Positions 13,732-22,885 of a stretch of DNA of 64,000 bases are shown piece by piece (within the stretch, counting starts at the first letter, position 1; each line of letters opens with the position of its first letter). Location of the stretch: NCBI GenBank assembly GCA_051294375.1, contig CM119270.1:15040046-15104045 (forward strand), given 5' to 3'. Made by a program: the position numbers and the translations under genes. Under the pieces are notes generated by a model. That model was not told the origin of the DNA, made no database searches, and was given only the letters and a program-made list of their open reading frames with translations. Source of the DNA: Paraspadella gotoi (Eukaryota > Chaetognatha).

Positions 13732-14640
13732 TGAGAGAGAGAGAGAGAAAGAGAGAGAGAGCAGAGAGAGATCACGCTTTAAACGAGACAAGATGAGTGA
13801 AATATGAATTTTGGACGCTAAGCGTGAAACATAGAAAAAAAATCCTCGAAGGACGAAAAAAGAAAAAACCAAAGACGAATTCCGTCCAAAAAACAAAAGA
13901 CGAATTCGTCGCCACTGACGTCCCCAAAAGACGAAACTAAGATATATATATAAAAACTGCATTTTGCTGACGACGATGATTATGGAGGCCCAAGATATGA
14001 AGGCGACGAAAAAATGAGGGCGACAACCTTTCGATTAAAATAAGCTGCTGCCCAGACATCTTACGACGAAATCGTCGCTTGCCTTTTCGACTTACGACGA
14101 AATCGTTCTCTCACCCGAACTCCACCCGAGAAGTCGCACGAATAGCGATTAGGAGCAAAGGCGGGCGATAATAGGCGGCCGGGTGGGCCGAAGGCTGCGA
14201 CGTCGACAACTGCGTCGGACGCCTGCGTCGACAGCTGGGTCGGCGGCTGTCCGGCAAGATATCGGATTCTGCGGCCTAAGTCGGTTTGGATAGATTTTGG
14301 TAGAAAACTTTATTCGAAACTAGGAGAGGAAGAAGAAGGGAGAACCGAGGGAGAAAGAAGCAGAAGGGGAAAAGAGATGAATAAGAGGAAGGAAAAAAGG
14401 AAAAAGAAGAGGAGATGAGGAAGAGAAAAAGAGATTAAGAAGAGGAAGAGAAATGAGAAAGTGTTGATTAGAGAAGAAGAAGATGAGTTGACGAAGGGAG
14501 AGAGGAAGAGAAAGAGAGCCGGGAAAAATGAGAGGAAGGCGAGAGGGAAGGAAAGCCACAGACAGAGCGGACTTTCGATGGAAAAGGATCTTCGAACCTT
14601 GAAACGCCAGGGCAACAACAACCACAACCACAACACTTTC
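11284..14640. repeat. Large direct duplication, copy 2
   Basis: Second, cleaner copy of the 7,205-11,250 block, contiguous with the receptor gene. It includes CT arrays at about 12,160-12,260 and 12,340-12,380 and a GA array at about 13,672-13,770. No coding sequence recognised. Confidence 0.9.
13940..14107 (+). promoter_or_regulatory. Candidate promoter elements upstream of the nAChR gene
   Basis: A TATA-like TATATATATAAAAACTGCA lies ~880 bp before the receptor start codon. Two GACGA-AA-TCGTC palindromes follow at 14,061-14,076 and 14,092-14,107. Nothing here proves a transcription start, and a 5' untranslated exon could lie anywhere upstream. Confidence 0.25.
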
Positions 14641-14825
14641 TTAAAAGACCCACATTTGAGCCACCGGGGCAACTGCAGCACCAGCGACGGCCGCGAATCA
14701 TTGATCAGGAACAACAAGGACCCAACCAACAGGAGCAGCTACTAACCAACCAACAGGAGCAACAACAACGACGACGACGACGACGAGAACGACCGCGTAG
14801 AAAATCGCGATTTGTCGACGAGAAA

Positions 14826-15131
14826 ATGAAATTCGATGCGAGTTTATCTTTGTTTCCTTCTTCCTCTCTCCCTCGCCGCCACCGACGCCACCGCCCACCC
14901 CTCTCCCCTTCCACCCCTCTTCGCTCCCTCTTCAACCTCCCCCTCCTCCTCTTCCTCTTCCTCTCCCTCCTGGCCGCCGCTTGCGTCGCCGACATGCGCG
15001 CCGTCTCTCTTCTCTTCAAGAAATTCAAGGCGGACCCTCGAGTTCGTCCCGTCAGACACTACAACGAGACCATCACCGTTACCGTCTCCCTCGTTCTACA
15101 GCACATCTTCGATCTAGACGAGAAGCACCAG
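14826..15131 (+). CDS. nAChR exon 1: signal peptide and start of ligand-binding domain
   Basis: The ATG at 14,826 opens a frame of 102 codons ending CAC CAG before a GTGGTT donor, phase 0. Residues ~34-54 (LPLLLFLFLSLLAAACVA) form a hydrophobic signal core. The mature part carries FKADPRVRPVRHYNETITV and IFDLDEKHQ, the conserved N-terminal helix and first strands; NET is a glycosylation sequon. The 33-residue basic leader before the hydrophobic core is long for a signal peptide. Another frame starting at 14,836 reads MRVYLCFLLPLSLAATDA, also a convincing signal sequence, so a small indel could have displaced the true start. The intron after DEKxQ matches a common nAChR intron site. Confidence 0.88.
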
Positions 15132-15834
15132 GTGGTTGATGGGGTCCTTGATGTTGTTGGGATCTTCGTTAACGTCGTGAGGCATGCTGTAGCTGTGATG
15201 CTGCTGTTTCGATTGTGGTCTTTCGAAGTCGTAATTTCGATCTTCGGTTTTAACTTTTAGTAGGTGGCTGTTCGCTGTGGTGCAGATTAGATTTTGTGTG
15301 AGAGGAAGTATGTAACAGAACTCGGTATTATATATACATACTGTGGTTCCGGTTCCGGTTCTCTAATTAACTTTGATCTTTTTCATTCTCAAGGTGAAAA
15401 AAAAATAATTCGAGTTAAAGATTAAAACTTCAATAAACTTTTGTAAAAAATAATCTATTAAAAGTTTCGTCAGTTACTTCACCTTTGATGATGATTGTTT
15501 TCGTTGGCATAAGAACCGGGGCCCAGGGGCAGATAAGAAAACCATATTTGTCAATGTGTTTTAACGTGTTGCCGCTTTATGTCTTTTTCTGTTTGTTTGC
15601 AAACATAAATAAATACACGGCAATGAAACGAGGGACGCATAAAACTCAGGAAACGTCGTAAAAAGAGCATCAGATAAGCGTTGGGCAAATATTTGAAAGT
15701 TTTCATTACCAAACGTTTGTTGACATAAAAGGTAAGTAGATTCTTTAGGTAAGGAGGAAAGTAGGTAACTAGGTAGGATGATGGGTAGTTAGTAGAATTT
15801 TTTAAACAATTCTTATTGTTGTTGTTGTTGTCAG
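15132..15834 (+). other. nAChR intron 1
   Basis: 703 bp from GTGGTT to TTGTTGTTGTCAG. AT-rich, with a short GTT tract before the acceptor. No other feature recognised. Confidence 0.7.
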
Positions 15835-15921
15835 CTGCTGGAGTCTACGTTCTGTTACGAATTCACATGGAACAACGGACTCATGACGTGGGACCCAGAG
15901 GACTTCGACGGGATTTCGAAG
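15835..15921 (+). CDS. nAChR exon 2: loop D region
   Basis: 87 bp, 29 codons, phase 0 at both ends, between TTGTCAG and GTGAGT. It encodes ...EFTWNNGLMTWDPEDFDGIS, matching the family pattern WxDxxLxWdPxdfgGI around loop D. The tryptophan in FTWNNG is a candidate for the loop-D aromatic. The first ten residues (LLESTFCYEF) diverge from the usual LTTNVWLxx, and the cysteine there is not a family hallmark. Confidence 0.85.
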
Positions 15922-16419
15922 GTGAGTCAGAGAAAAAGCAAATATCCGTGAAAGTTTTAATGACATAGAACTTAATAGCCTTACCAATGTGCATACATAA
16001 ATAGGAAATGAAAATGGGAGGAAACGAATCATAAAATGACAGTTTTTTTCTTTTTTGGTACCGAAAATGTTCTGTTTATTCATTCAGTGAATTTTTCTTT
16101 TTTTCTCGAAATTTAACTTGCTAAATCCTGACTCACTTGGTTCCATTTCCGTAACTCCGTCTCTGTGATCGAGTCCCTTTGATTCCGACTCCGTGATTAA
16201 GTCCCAATTCCGTGATTCCTTCCTGCGATGATTTTCCAAGACTCACGTTCACGTTTTTTGATTAATCACTGCTTCGATTTATGAAAGAAAAAAAAATTAG
16301 TAAAAAAAAAAAGTAAAAAACATCGACGCGGAGGCGAAGATTAATTTCAAACCAGAGGAATTTAATTAAAAACCCCCTGAGGAATAAAAAATAATATATT
16401 AAAACGCCGTTGATCGGCT

Positions 16420-16530
16420 CGGTACGGCGCGGCGCGGCGCGGCATGGCTAGGCCCTGTACGTCAAGGGGAGGTTGGGCATGGCGCGGCGCCGTAAGGAGG
16501 GCGAGGCATTGCACGGCGCTGCAATGGGAG
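16420..16530. repeat. GC-rich GGCGC repeat patch in intron 2
   Basis: Degenerate CGGCGCGG units with ATGGC variants, sharply richer in GC than the surrounding intron. Confidence 0.7.
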
Positions 16531-17489
16531 TAACGTCTCTTCGCCCTTTGGCGTCGATACGAGGATTTCCCTCGATTACATAATTTTTTTTTTAGTTTTT
16601 CGAGAGAAAAAAACTAAAAAAATATTCGTCAGTTAATTTCCGTCGAAGATGATGACGCACGAATTTGTCGTTGTTGTTGTGGATTTGAGTCGAGCTCCTT
16701 TTTTTTAAATCATTTAAAATTAAAAAATGAATCAGTTAAAGTTCGTTTTCTTTTCGTTTACGAAATTTTTAAGCAGAGCGACTTAATCAAATAAATAGTA
16801 TAAAGTATGCATATTAACCACTAGTCTAGTAGGTATGACTTTCTCGACCAACTGTTTGCCACTGTTCGCAACATCGACTGTTTGATGGCGAATTGTTACG
16901 AGCGACGAGTCGATTAAGAAAGGCGCGGTCCGCCCACCACATCTCTCACCACAAAAAAACCCACAAAGAAGAAGAGAGAAAATCTCTTTGAAAAGAATGG
17001 AAAATCGACCTCGAAAATCCATTCGCCTTCGCCTTCATTTTTTAGGCGAACGACGACGACGACGAGGACGACGACGACGACGACGATGTCGAAGAGGAAG
17101 AAATATTGAGATGACAACGAAGAAGACGATCATGACAACAAATGATAATGACAAACGTTTGCGGTGATGTGGTAGAGGAAAAAAAATGTGATGCCATGAT
17201 TAGAACCACTCGAAAAATTGTATGTTGTCTCTTCACTTTGGATACGCTTTGGTGCATAAAGACGACAAATATATTGGCGGGTTTGTGGGTTTTAATAAAG
17301 ACAACCATGATGACAAAAACGAGGGATGCAGAGGACACGATGACATATTCAGGGATGACAATGATTACAATGCGTGGGATGCGATGACAATGATGACAAC
17401 GATAGATCGCTGGCTTTAAAAAAAAAACCGATAAATGCGGTAACTGAAAAAAAAAACATGATGAACAAAGACAACCGCAAAAGCGACGA

Positions 17490-17575
17490 TTTCTCGAGCT
17501 GTTGGTTATTGGTTGTTGGCTAATGGCTATTGGTTGGCTATTGGCTGTTAACTAGTTTATATTGGCCAATGGCTG
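17490..17575. promoter_or_regulatory. Cluster of ATTGG / CCAAT motifs in intron 2
   Basis: Four ATTGG (inverted CCAAT) and one CCAAT within ~80 bp, carried by a degenerate TTGGCTATTGG repeat. NF-Y binds such boxes in animals; whether this is regulatory or only a repeat is unknown. Confidence 0.3.
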
Positions 17576-17727
17576 TCGCCTAAATTACAACGATAAATGC
17601 GATCAGAAGACGAAATTTGTCTCCAAATCCTTTCTTTTTTTCTTTTTTTTTTGCCGAGATGGGATTTTCTGGTGGAGATTGGAATCCGGCGCCGATTAAC
17701 CTCCGATCCGCCCATCCGCCTCCATTC

Positions 17728-18161
17728 NNNNNNNNNNNNNNNNNNNNNNNNNNNNNNNNNNNNNNNNNNNNNNNNNNNNNNNNNNNNNNNNNNNNNNNNN
17801 NNNNNNNNNNNNNNNNNNNNNNNNNNNNNNNNNNNNNNNNNNNNNNNNNNNNNNNNNNNNNNNNNNNNNNNNNNNNNNNNNNNNNNNNNNNNNNNNNNNN
17901 NNNNNNNNNNNNNNNNNNNNNNNNNNNNNNNNNNNNNNNNNNNNNNNNNNNNNNNNNNNNNNNNNNNNNNNNNNNNNNNNNNNNNNNNNNNNNNNNNNNN
18001 NNNNNNNNNNNNNNNNNNNNNNNNNNNNNNNNNNNNNNNNNNNNNNNNNNNNNNNNNNNNNNNNNNNNNNNNNNNNNNNNNNNNNNNNNNNNNNNNNNNN
18101 NNNNNNNNNNNNNNNNNNNNNNNNNNNNNNNNNNNNNNNNNNNNNNNNNNNNNNNNNNNNN
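17728..18161. other. Assembly gap (434 N)
   Basis: N run inside nAChR intron 2. Confidence 0.97.
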
Positions 18162-18265
18162 GAAAAAAAAATTTCAGACCCTCCCTTTTGTGGGTCGACA
18201 TTGACGTATTAGGCAACCTGGTCACCATTTAACGTTTACTGATATGGTGACCATAAACCCACCAG

Positions 18266-18349
18266 GTCAACATGCCAGTCGTCGACATGTGGAGACCAGA
18301 CGTTGTTCTCCTAAACACTGCGGGTCAGATGCTCAATTTCCAACAGAAG
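18266..18349 (+). CDS. nAChR exon 3: loop A
   Basis: 84 bp, 28 codons, phase 0 at both ends. The acceptor is ACCAG with a weak pyrimidine tract and the donor is GTATCG. It encodes VNMPVVDMWRPDVVLLNTAG then QMLNFQQK. WxPDvvLxN is the loop-A signature of nAChRs. The residue that is normally tyrosine (LYN) is leucine here (LLN), so one member of the ligand-binding aromatic box appears to be missing. Confidence 0.87.
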
Positions 18350-18707
18350 GTATCGTAATATATGATAATATATTCATAAGAATTATTAGTGTTAAAAATT
18401 TTGTCATGGGATGTACAAGTGGATTTTTAATTATTTTTTTGGGGGGGATAATATATCGATTCCAATGAACGAATCAATGCATTCCAGAGTAAAAATGATA
18501 TAAAAATATTTGAATCAAAATATTGAAAATTGAAATATTGAATATTGAATATTGAAAAACTCTTGTATATGAATTATAAAAACTTTAAACGATTTAAATT
18601 CTTATTAAATTACATTATTCTTGTTTAATGTTAATATCTAGTATCCGTGAGTTTTTGTCTATCATTATTTATTGTTTCATCGTCATATCTTGCCAATCTA
18701 ACGCCAG

Positions 18708-18818
18708 GGCGACTTTTACGCCAACGTGGAAAAGTCCGGCATCGTGTATTGGGCTCCTTCGATCACGACCAAGAGCATCTGTGAAGTTGAGATCACTTAC
18801 TTTCCCTTCGATGAGCAA
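18708..18818 (+). CDS. nAChR exon 4: loop E region and first half of Cys-loop
   Basis: 111 bp, 37 codons, phase 0, from CGCCAG to GTGAGT. It encodes GDFYANVEKSGIVYWAPSIT then TKSICEVEITYFPFDEQ. The pattern G-x-V-x-W-x-P and then kSxCxxxixyFPFDeQ is the core family signature. The first Cys of the loop is here and the second is the second residue of exon 5. Confidence 0.95.
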
Positions 18819-19005
18819 GTGAGTCGAGCAAGTTACCTTTTCATTAGAACGTTAATAAACTCAGGAAAAGGAATCCTAGGAGTCGCGTTATAAAAAAACA
18901 AAAAAAAAAACCGGTTTTTTATTCCATTTTCTGTTTCCGTTTTCCAAGCGTTTAATTTTCTCTGATCTCACGCTTCCCCTTCTTAATTCTTTTCTCCCTC
19001 TTCAG

Positions 19006-19109
19006 AAATGCAGTCTTCAGTTTTCAACTTGGATGCACGACGAATCCGAGATCGATCTGCAGTTGAAACACAATTACGTCGAAACCTACGCCTTCGTCAC
19101 CAACACGGG
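19006..19109 (+). CDS. nAChR exon 5: end of Cys-loop and loop B
   Basis: 104 bp from CTCTTCAG to GTGAGA, phase 0 in and phase 2 out. It encodes KCSLQFSTWMHDESEIDLQL then KHNYVETYAFVTNT. The Cys closes the loop, exactly 13 residues after its partner. The Trp of STWMHD aligns with the loop-B tryptophan that contacts the ligand. The last GG is completed by the first base of exon 6 to give glycine. Confidence 0.93.
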
Positions 19110-19131
19110 GTGAGAGAGATAGTGATAAGAT

Positions 19132-19133
<2 letters not shown>

Positions 19134-19203
<70 letters not shown>
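19134..19203. repeat. (GAT)n in nAChR intron 5
   Basis: About 23 perfect GAT triplets starting ~25 bp after the exon 5 donor. A likely polymorphic marker for this gene. Confidence 0.95.
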
Positions 19204-19204
<1 letters not shown>

Positions 19205-19801
19205 CTGACGAGATTGATACGAACGCAGCCAGAACTGAAAAGCAGCGATGGACGAACTGAAAACTAAAGGTTTCAGTTAAGTCAACACCGAAAGAGGATT
19301 CATTGAATGGCTTGAGTGGAGCGTGATGAAGGCTGAAAGCGCTGGAGCTAAGTGAAGTGAGCGCGGGAGCTAAGTGATGAGAACGTAGGAGCGGAAAGAG
19401 TTCGACGTGATTCGAGGAAAGAACCGCGAATCAAAAACCTATTTACGAATGGGAATAAAATGGCGGCGAAGGAAATTTTAAAAAAATATACGTTTTTATG
19501 CGAATGCAACAAGATTGATTCAGTAAGTCTGCAAAATGCGTTTAAAAGAAGAGGGAGGGAGAAAAAATAATAATAATAATAAGGCAATAATAGTAAACAA
19601 TATTTAAAATTGTTTTCATGTCGTAAAAAATGTCGGCGCCTTTTGATGAAACCCGGATAAATTGGAGCCACTCGATTTATGGCGGGAAAATTAAAAAAAA
19701 AAAGAGAAAAAATCTGATCCTTTTAATCAAAGATTTTTCCCCACCTACCCCTACTCCTCACAAACGCCCACATGTCCCATCCAAAACCACCCGTGACACA
19801 G

Positions 19802-19948
19802 CTGGGACATCACCAACACGACGGCGGAGAGGAAAACGGCCAAGTATCCGTGTTGCGAAGTGCCTTACTCGCAACTCTACTATCACATGCACATGAAGCG
19901 AAAACCCGTGCTGCAGATCTTCCAGATCGTTATGCCTTGCATGCTGCT
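19802..19948 (+). CDS. nAChR exon 6: vicinal Cys loop C and start of TM1
   Basis: 147 bp, from GACACAG to GTGAGT, phase 2 in and out; the incoming phase matches exon 5. It encodes WDITNTTAERKTAKYPCCEV, then PYSQLYYHMHMKRKPVLQIF and QIVMPCML. The adjacent Cys pair preceded by Tyr-x defines an alpha-type subunit, and the Tyr after it (VPY) is the second loop-C aromatic. NTT is a glycosylation sequon. KRKPxxxxxxivmPC marks the entry into TM1. Confidence 0.95.
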
Positions 19949-20142
19949 GTGAGTAGGAATCAAGGGAATGTGGTGGAACGAGAGAAAAATATGTAGTCCT
20001 AAAAGTAAAAAAAAAAGTTTCATGTTGTGATAATTAACAATACAATAAAATAACCCGATCCAGTTTTTACAAATAAAATTGTTCTAAGTACTGTTGCCGT
20101 TTATTTATCGAACGCACCTTCACCCTCCTTACCCCCCCCAGC

Positions 20143-20312
20143 CTACGCCCTGACCCTGACCTCTTTTTGGCTGCCCCAAGACTCCTGCGGGCAAAGCCTC
20201 CTCTGGCGACGACCATCTTCTTGGCTCTTTGCGTCCAACTGCTCGTCGTCGCCGAAGATACATCCGTCCGCCTCCTCCGTCCCCATTATTGGCATCTACT
20301 ACGCCATGAACA
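20143..20312 (+). CDS. nAChR exon 7: TM1 end, TM2 pore, TM3 start (with frame breaks)
   Basis: Follows a CCCCCCCCAG acceptor and ends near a GTGGAG donor. One frame reads YALTLTSFWLPQDSCG, a second reads LATTIFLALCVQLLVVAED and a third reads ASSVPIIGIYYAMN, so at least two small indels separate TM1, TM2 and TM3. The joins at exons 6/7 and 7/8 are also off by a base or two. Together the pieces match the family order exactly. I infer sequencing or assembly indels (G and CCT runs) rather than a pseudogene, because the neighbouring exons are intact. TM2 has leucine at 9' and glutamate at 20', but in my best reading Gly rather than Glu at -1'. Confidence 0.85.
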
Positions 20313-20943
20313 GTGGAGAGAAGAAAAGGGTGGGGTGGGTGGGAGAGGAGTGGGGGTGGGTGGAATGAGGGGATCGGGAGTTAGAGAAGAGAGAAGCGGC
20401 AGATTGAAAGGATAGACGAAAAGGAATTTAAAATGAGAGAAGAGGAAGAATGAAAAAAAAAAATCAGAATAACAAACTAATTCATACTAAATTAGAAAAA
20501 ATGGAAAAAATATAAGGAAAGAGAGTTAAAAACAAATTTCAAGAAAATAAAAATAAAACGGGAAAGAAAATCGGAGTGAAAACAAAATATTTTTTTTTTT
20601 AAGAAAAAAAAAGAGAAACATAATACTTACTGGAGTGGTCTTTTCATACAATTGAAACATTCTTTGAAATATTTTCCACTTCATTGATAGGGAAGCCAGG
20701 TACTCTGGGAGTGAATAAACGAGACTGTGAGAGAGTCTTGATTGAAAGCTTGTCATTATCTTGTAAGAGTGATGGAGGCCTTAAACCACCAAAGCCTGTC
20801 TAAAGTCAGGGGCAAGATAGCTTATTTATTAAATGAATGGATAATTTTTATATTGGTTGTACCAATTTCATAGGAATAAATTAAAAAAAGATATAAAGAA
20901 ACAAAGGAACAATAAGAGTCCCCTTTTGCATTTCCCCCATCAG
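20313..20943 (+). other. nAChR intron 7
   Basis: Purine-rich start (GGGTGGGTGGGAG), then A-rich DNA. It hosts a complete member of the dispersed repeat family at 20,622-20,873 and ends TTTCCCCCATCAG. Confidence 0.7.
20622..20873 (+). repeat. Dispersed repeat family, intronic member
   Basis: About 252 bp from AATACTTACTGGAGTGGTC to CCAATTTCATA. Related copies on the minus strand lie at 40,006-40,276 and 41,086-41,328, with partial copies at 27,474-27,558 and 43,641-43,790. Shared landmarks are CCACTTCATTGATAGGGAAG and GATGGAGGCCTTAAACCACC. It lacks about 15 bp (GCAGGGACCTGC region) present in the 40-kb copy. There are no obvious terminal inverted repeats. Confidence 0.88.
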
Positions 20944-21063
20944 CATTCTCTCCGCACTGGCGGTGATGTCCTCCGTTCTGGTGCTGCACACCAAGTATCA
21001 AGGAACGACGAAACGTCCCGTCCCTTATTGGCTCACCGTCGTTCTGAGGCATTTGTGTCCCAG
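20944..21063 (+). CDS. nAChR exon 8: TM3 and start of cytoplasmic loop
   Basis: 120 bp, acceptor CCCCCATCAG, donor GTGAAT, exit phase 2. It encodes ILSALAVMSSVLVLHTKYQG then TTKRPVPYWLTVVLRHLCP. This matches the end of TM3 followed by the conserved P-x-W-x-x-x-x-L cytoplasmic segment of nAChRs. A 1-bp phase mismatch with exon 7 is attributed to the same local errors. Confidence 0.92.
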
Positions 21064-21373
21064 GTGAATCGTTGATTGATTGATTGATAGTTTAGCGAGC
21101 GATTGATTCGTTTTCGATTGAATGGCGTTTGATTGATTTAATCTCTCGAAAGGAATTAATCTAAATTGTTGGTGGTTAATTTGCTCACGATTGATATGCT
21201 GTCCGATGTGGACAAAACTGGACATGCATCCGTGATAATCTAACCCCTTTTTAGGGTTACTTTTGAAGGGCGTAGCTTTTCTAAATTAGATCCTCTCAAT
21301 TTACATTCGCTGTCTATCCTTATTTGTTTATCCTAATTTTTATCTTTCTCTTTTTCATATTTCCAAAACCCAG

Positions 21374-21532
21374 CGGCCTGCAAAACGCCCGTCTAGGTTC
21401 GGCCAAAGACGTCCGCATGCATTTCCTCAACAGCAACCGCAACTACGCCTACGGGATCGACTCAAACTCTAACTCACCCATCCACAAACCGTCACCAGCA
21501 GCAGCAATCATTCAAGCCCACCCAGCCGGCCA
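21374..21532 (+). CDS. nAChR exon 9: cytoplasmic TM3-TM4 loop
   Basis: 159 bp from AAAACCCAG, phase 2 in. It encodes GLQNARLGSAKDVRMHFLNS, NRNYAYGIDSNSNSPIHKPS and PAAAIIQAHPAG, low in conservation as expected for this loop. I chose the donor CA|GTATTC at 21,533 because it leaves phase 2, which fits exon 10. The stronger-looking donor ACAG|GTAGGA ~37 bp further would include an in-frame TAA, so its use would truncate the protein before TM4. Confidence 0.72.
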
Positions 21533-21565
21533 GTATTCTAGCCCCATTCTCGCCTAACGATGGAC

Positions 21566-21660
21566 AGGTAGGAGAGAGAGAAGAGGAAGAGGAGAGAGAG
21601 AGAGAGGAGAGACGAGAGGAGGACGAGAGAGAAGATGAGAAGAGAGAGAGAGAGAGAGAC
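21566..21660. repeat. GA-rich tract in nAChR intron 9
   Basis: Degenerate (GA)n with AGGA and ACGA interruptions, immediately after the exon 9 donor region. Confidence 0.85.
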
Positions 21661-21749
21661 GATAAACTACAATTCGATAAAAAAAAGATGGGGAAAATAA
21701 CAAAAATTAATATAATAAAACCAAACTTTGCATATTGTTTAATCGGCAG

Positions 21750-21839
21750 GCGAATCGAAAAGATAGAAGAAATTATGAAGAGAAAAGTTCAAGAGGAACA
21801 AGACCATTCGGAGAAGCAGAGATCTGAAGAAGCGCTGAG
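21750..21839 (+). CDS. nAChR exon 10: amphipathic MA helix
   Basis: 90 bp from AATCGGCAG to GTAATT, phase 2 in and out. It encodes RIEKIEEIMKRKVQEEQDHS then EKQRSEEAL, a strongly charged helix just before TM4. nAChRs have such a membrane-associated helix at this position. The exit phase fits both candidate TM4 exons. Confidence 0.82.
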
Positions 21840-22184
21840 GTAATTTCTCCGAAGAGTTTTAATGTTGAACTAATTGAATTAATTGTAGAGAAGCAATACG
21901 TCGCATGTTACGATCGGCTAAAAAAATTAAATGAGGCTTTAAATACTAATGTAGATATACTTACACACCCGCGTTAATGCTTGGTTTTCCCCCAGATTCC
22001 CTTTTACTAAAACAACTAATCGTTTATCGCTTTATAACCGCTTCAATCGCTTTTGTTGCTTTACTCGCTTTGTATGTATTTTCTAATCGCGCTGCGTCTA
22101 TCATTGCTTTTCCTCTTTCTCTTTTTCTTTTCTTCTCCAATCTCCAAAACTGCGCTATTTTAATCCTCCCAAAAAACCATCCAG

Positions 22185-22284
22185 ACAAAAATGGAGTCTT
22201 TTAGCTCAACTCATAGATCGAGCCTGCTTCATTATTTACCTTTGCATCCTCTCTGTTTCTCCGCTGATTATGTTGAGGCTGTGA
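22185..22284 (+). CDS. nAChR exon 11a: TM4 and C-terminus, first alternative
   Basis: Acceptor CATCCAG, then 100 bp ending in TGA. In the frame set by exon 10 it reads QKWSLLAQLIDRACFIIYLC then ILSVSPLIMLRL and stop. Trp-x-x-x-A-x-x-IDR followed by a hydrophobic helix is the classic TM4 entry. The frame is intact, so this is the default last exon. A candidate ATTAAA lies ~150 bp downstream; no strong AATAAA is close. Confidence 0.9.
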
Positions 22285-22734
22285 CAACGCCGGAAAAAAA
22301 ATGTATAATCCAATATACCTCGTAGAGTCACTGATATATATGTACTTTTTTAAAAATAATATTCATTCTGTTCATTTCGTTTTGTTTATTTTCGCCGAGT
22401 AAAAAATATCTTCATTCGTTTTATTTATTTATTAAAAATTAAAACCATACGCGACGTTATCGTGTCCGTGATTTAATCTATATTTCGTACGACTTTAATA
22501 ATCTTCACAAAGACCAATTTGTTTTTATTTTTTCAGTCCCATGAATGAAGCGTTAGTCATCCACGTCTCCGTTTTGCATCGCATGACTCTTGGAAGAAAT
22601 CGTCATTTTACTAATTCATTTTTTTAAATTTTATTTTACAATTATTTACATTTTCTCCTCGTCCTTTCTCACGCCAATCCAGCCCGTTCGCAACTCTCCT
22701 TTCTCCATTCTCACTTCCTCTTTTTTCCTTTCTC

Positions 22735-22885
22735 CTTTCCTCCCCCCCACCCTCTACTCCTCCCCCCACCCCTCTACTCCTCCGCCCCACCGCCTACTCC
22801 TACCCCCTACCCTCTACTCCTCCCTCCACCCCTACTCCTCCCCCCACCCTCTACCCTCCCCCCCACCCCCTTCCTCCTCCTCCTC
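22735..22885. repeat. Pyrimidine minisatellite before exon 11b
   Basis: About seven degenerate copies of an ~18-bp CCCCCACCCTCTACTCCT unit, ending at the exon 11b acceptor. It makes an exceptionally long, C-rich polypyrimidine tract. Confidence 0.88.

Larger units (their letters stand above)
15922..18265 (+). other. nAChR intron 2, with a 434-N gap
   Basis: About 2.3 kb. It contains a GC-rich GGCGC repeat patch (16,420-16,530), a GAC tract (17,051-17,085), a cluster of inverted CCAAT boxes (17,490-17,575) and a gap at 17,728-18,161. A small exon could be hidden in the gap, but the phases of exons 2 and 3 already match. Confidence 0.7.

Noticed and set aside
14844-15059. Minus-strand frames opposite nAChR exon 1
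   Set aside because: They mirror GC-rich coding sequence on the plus strand; the plus-strand frame has the family signature.
17597-18232. Open frames over 200 codons near 18 kb
   Set aside because: They run through the 434-N gap, as do those at 29.4-30.3 kb through the 558-N gap.
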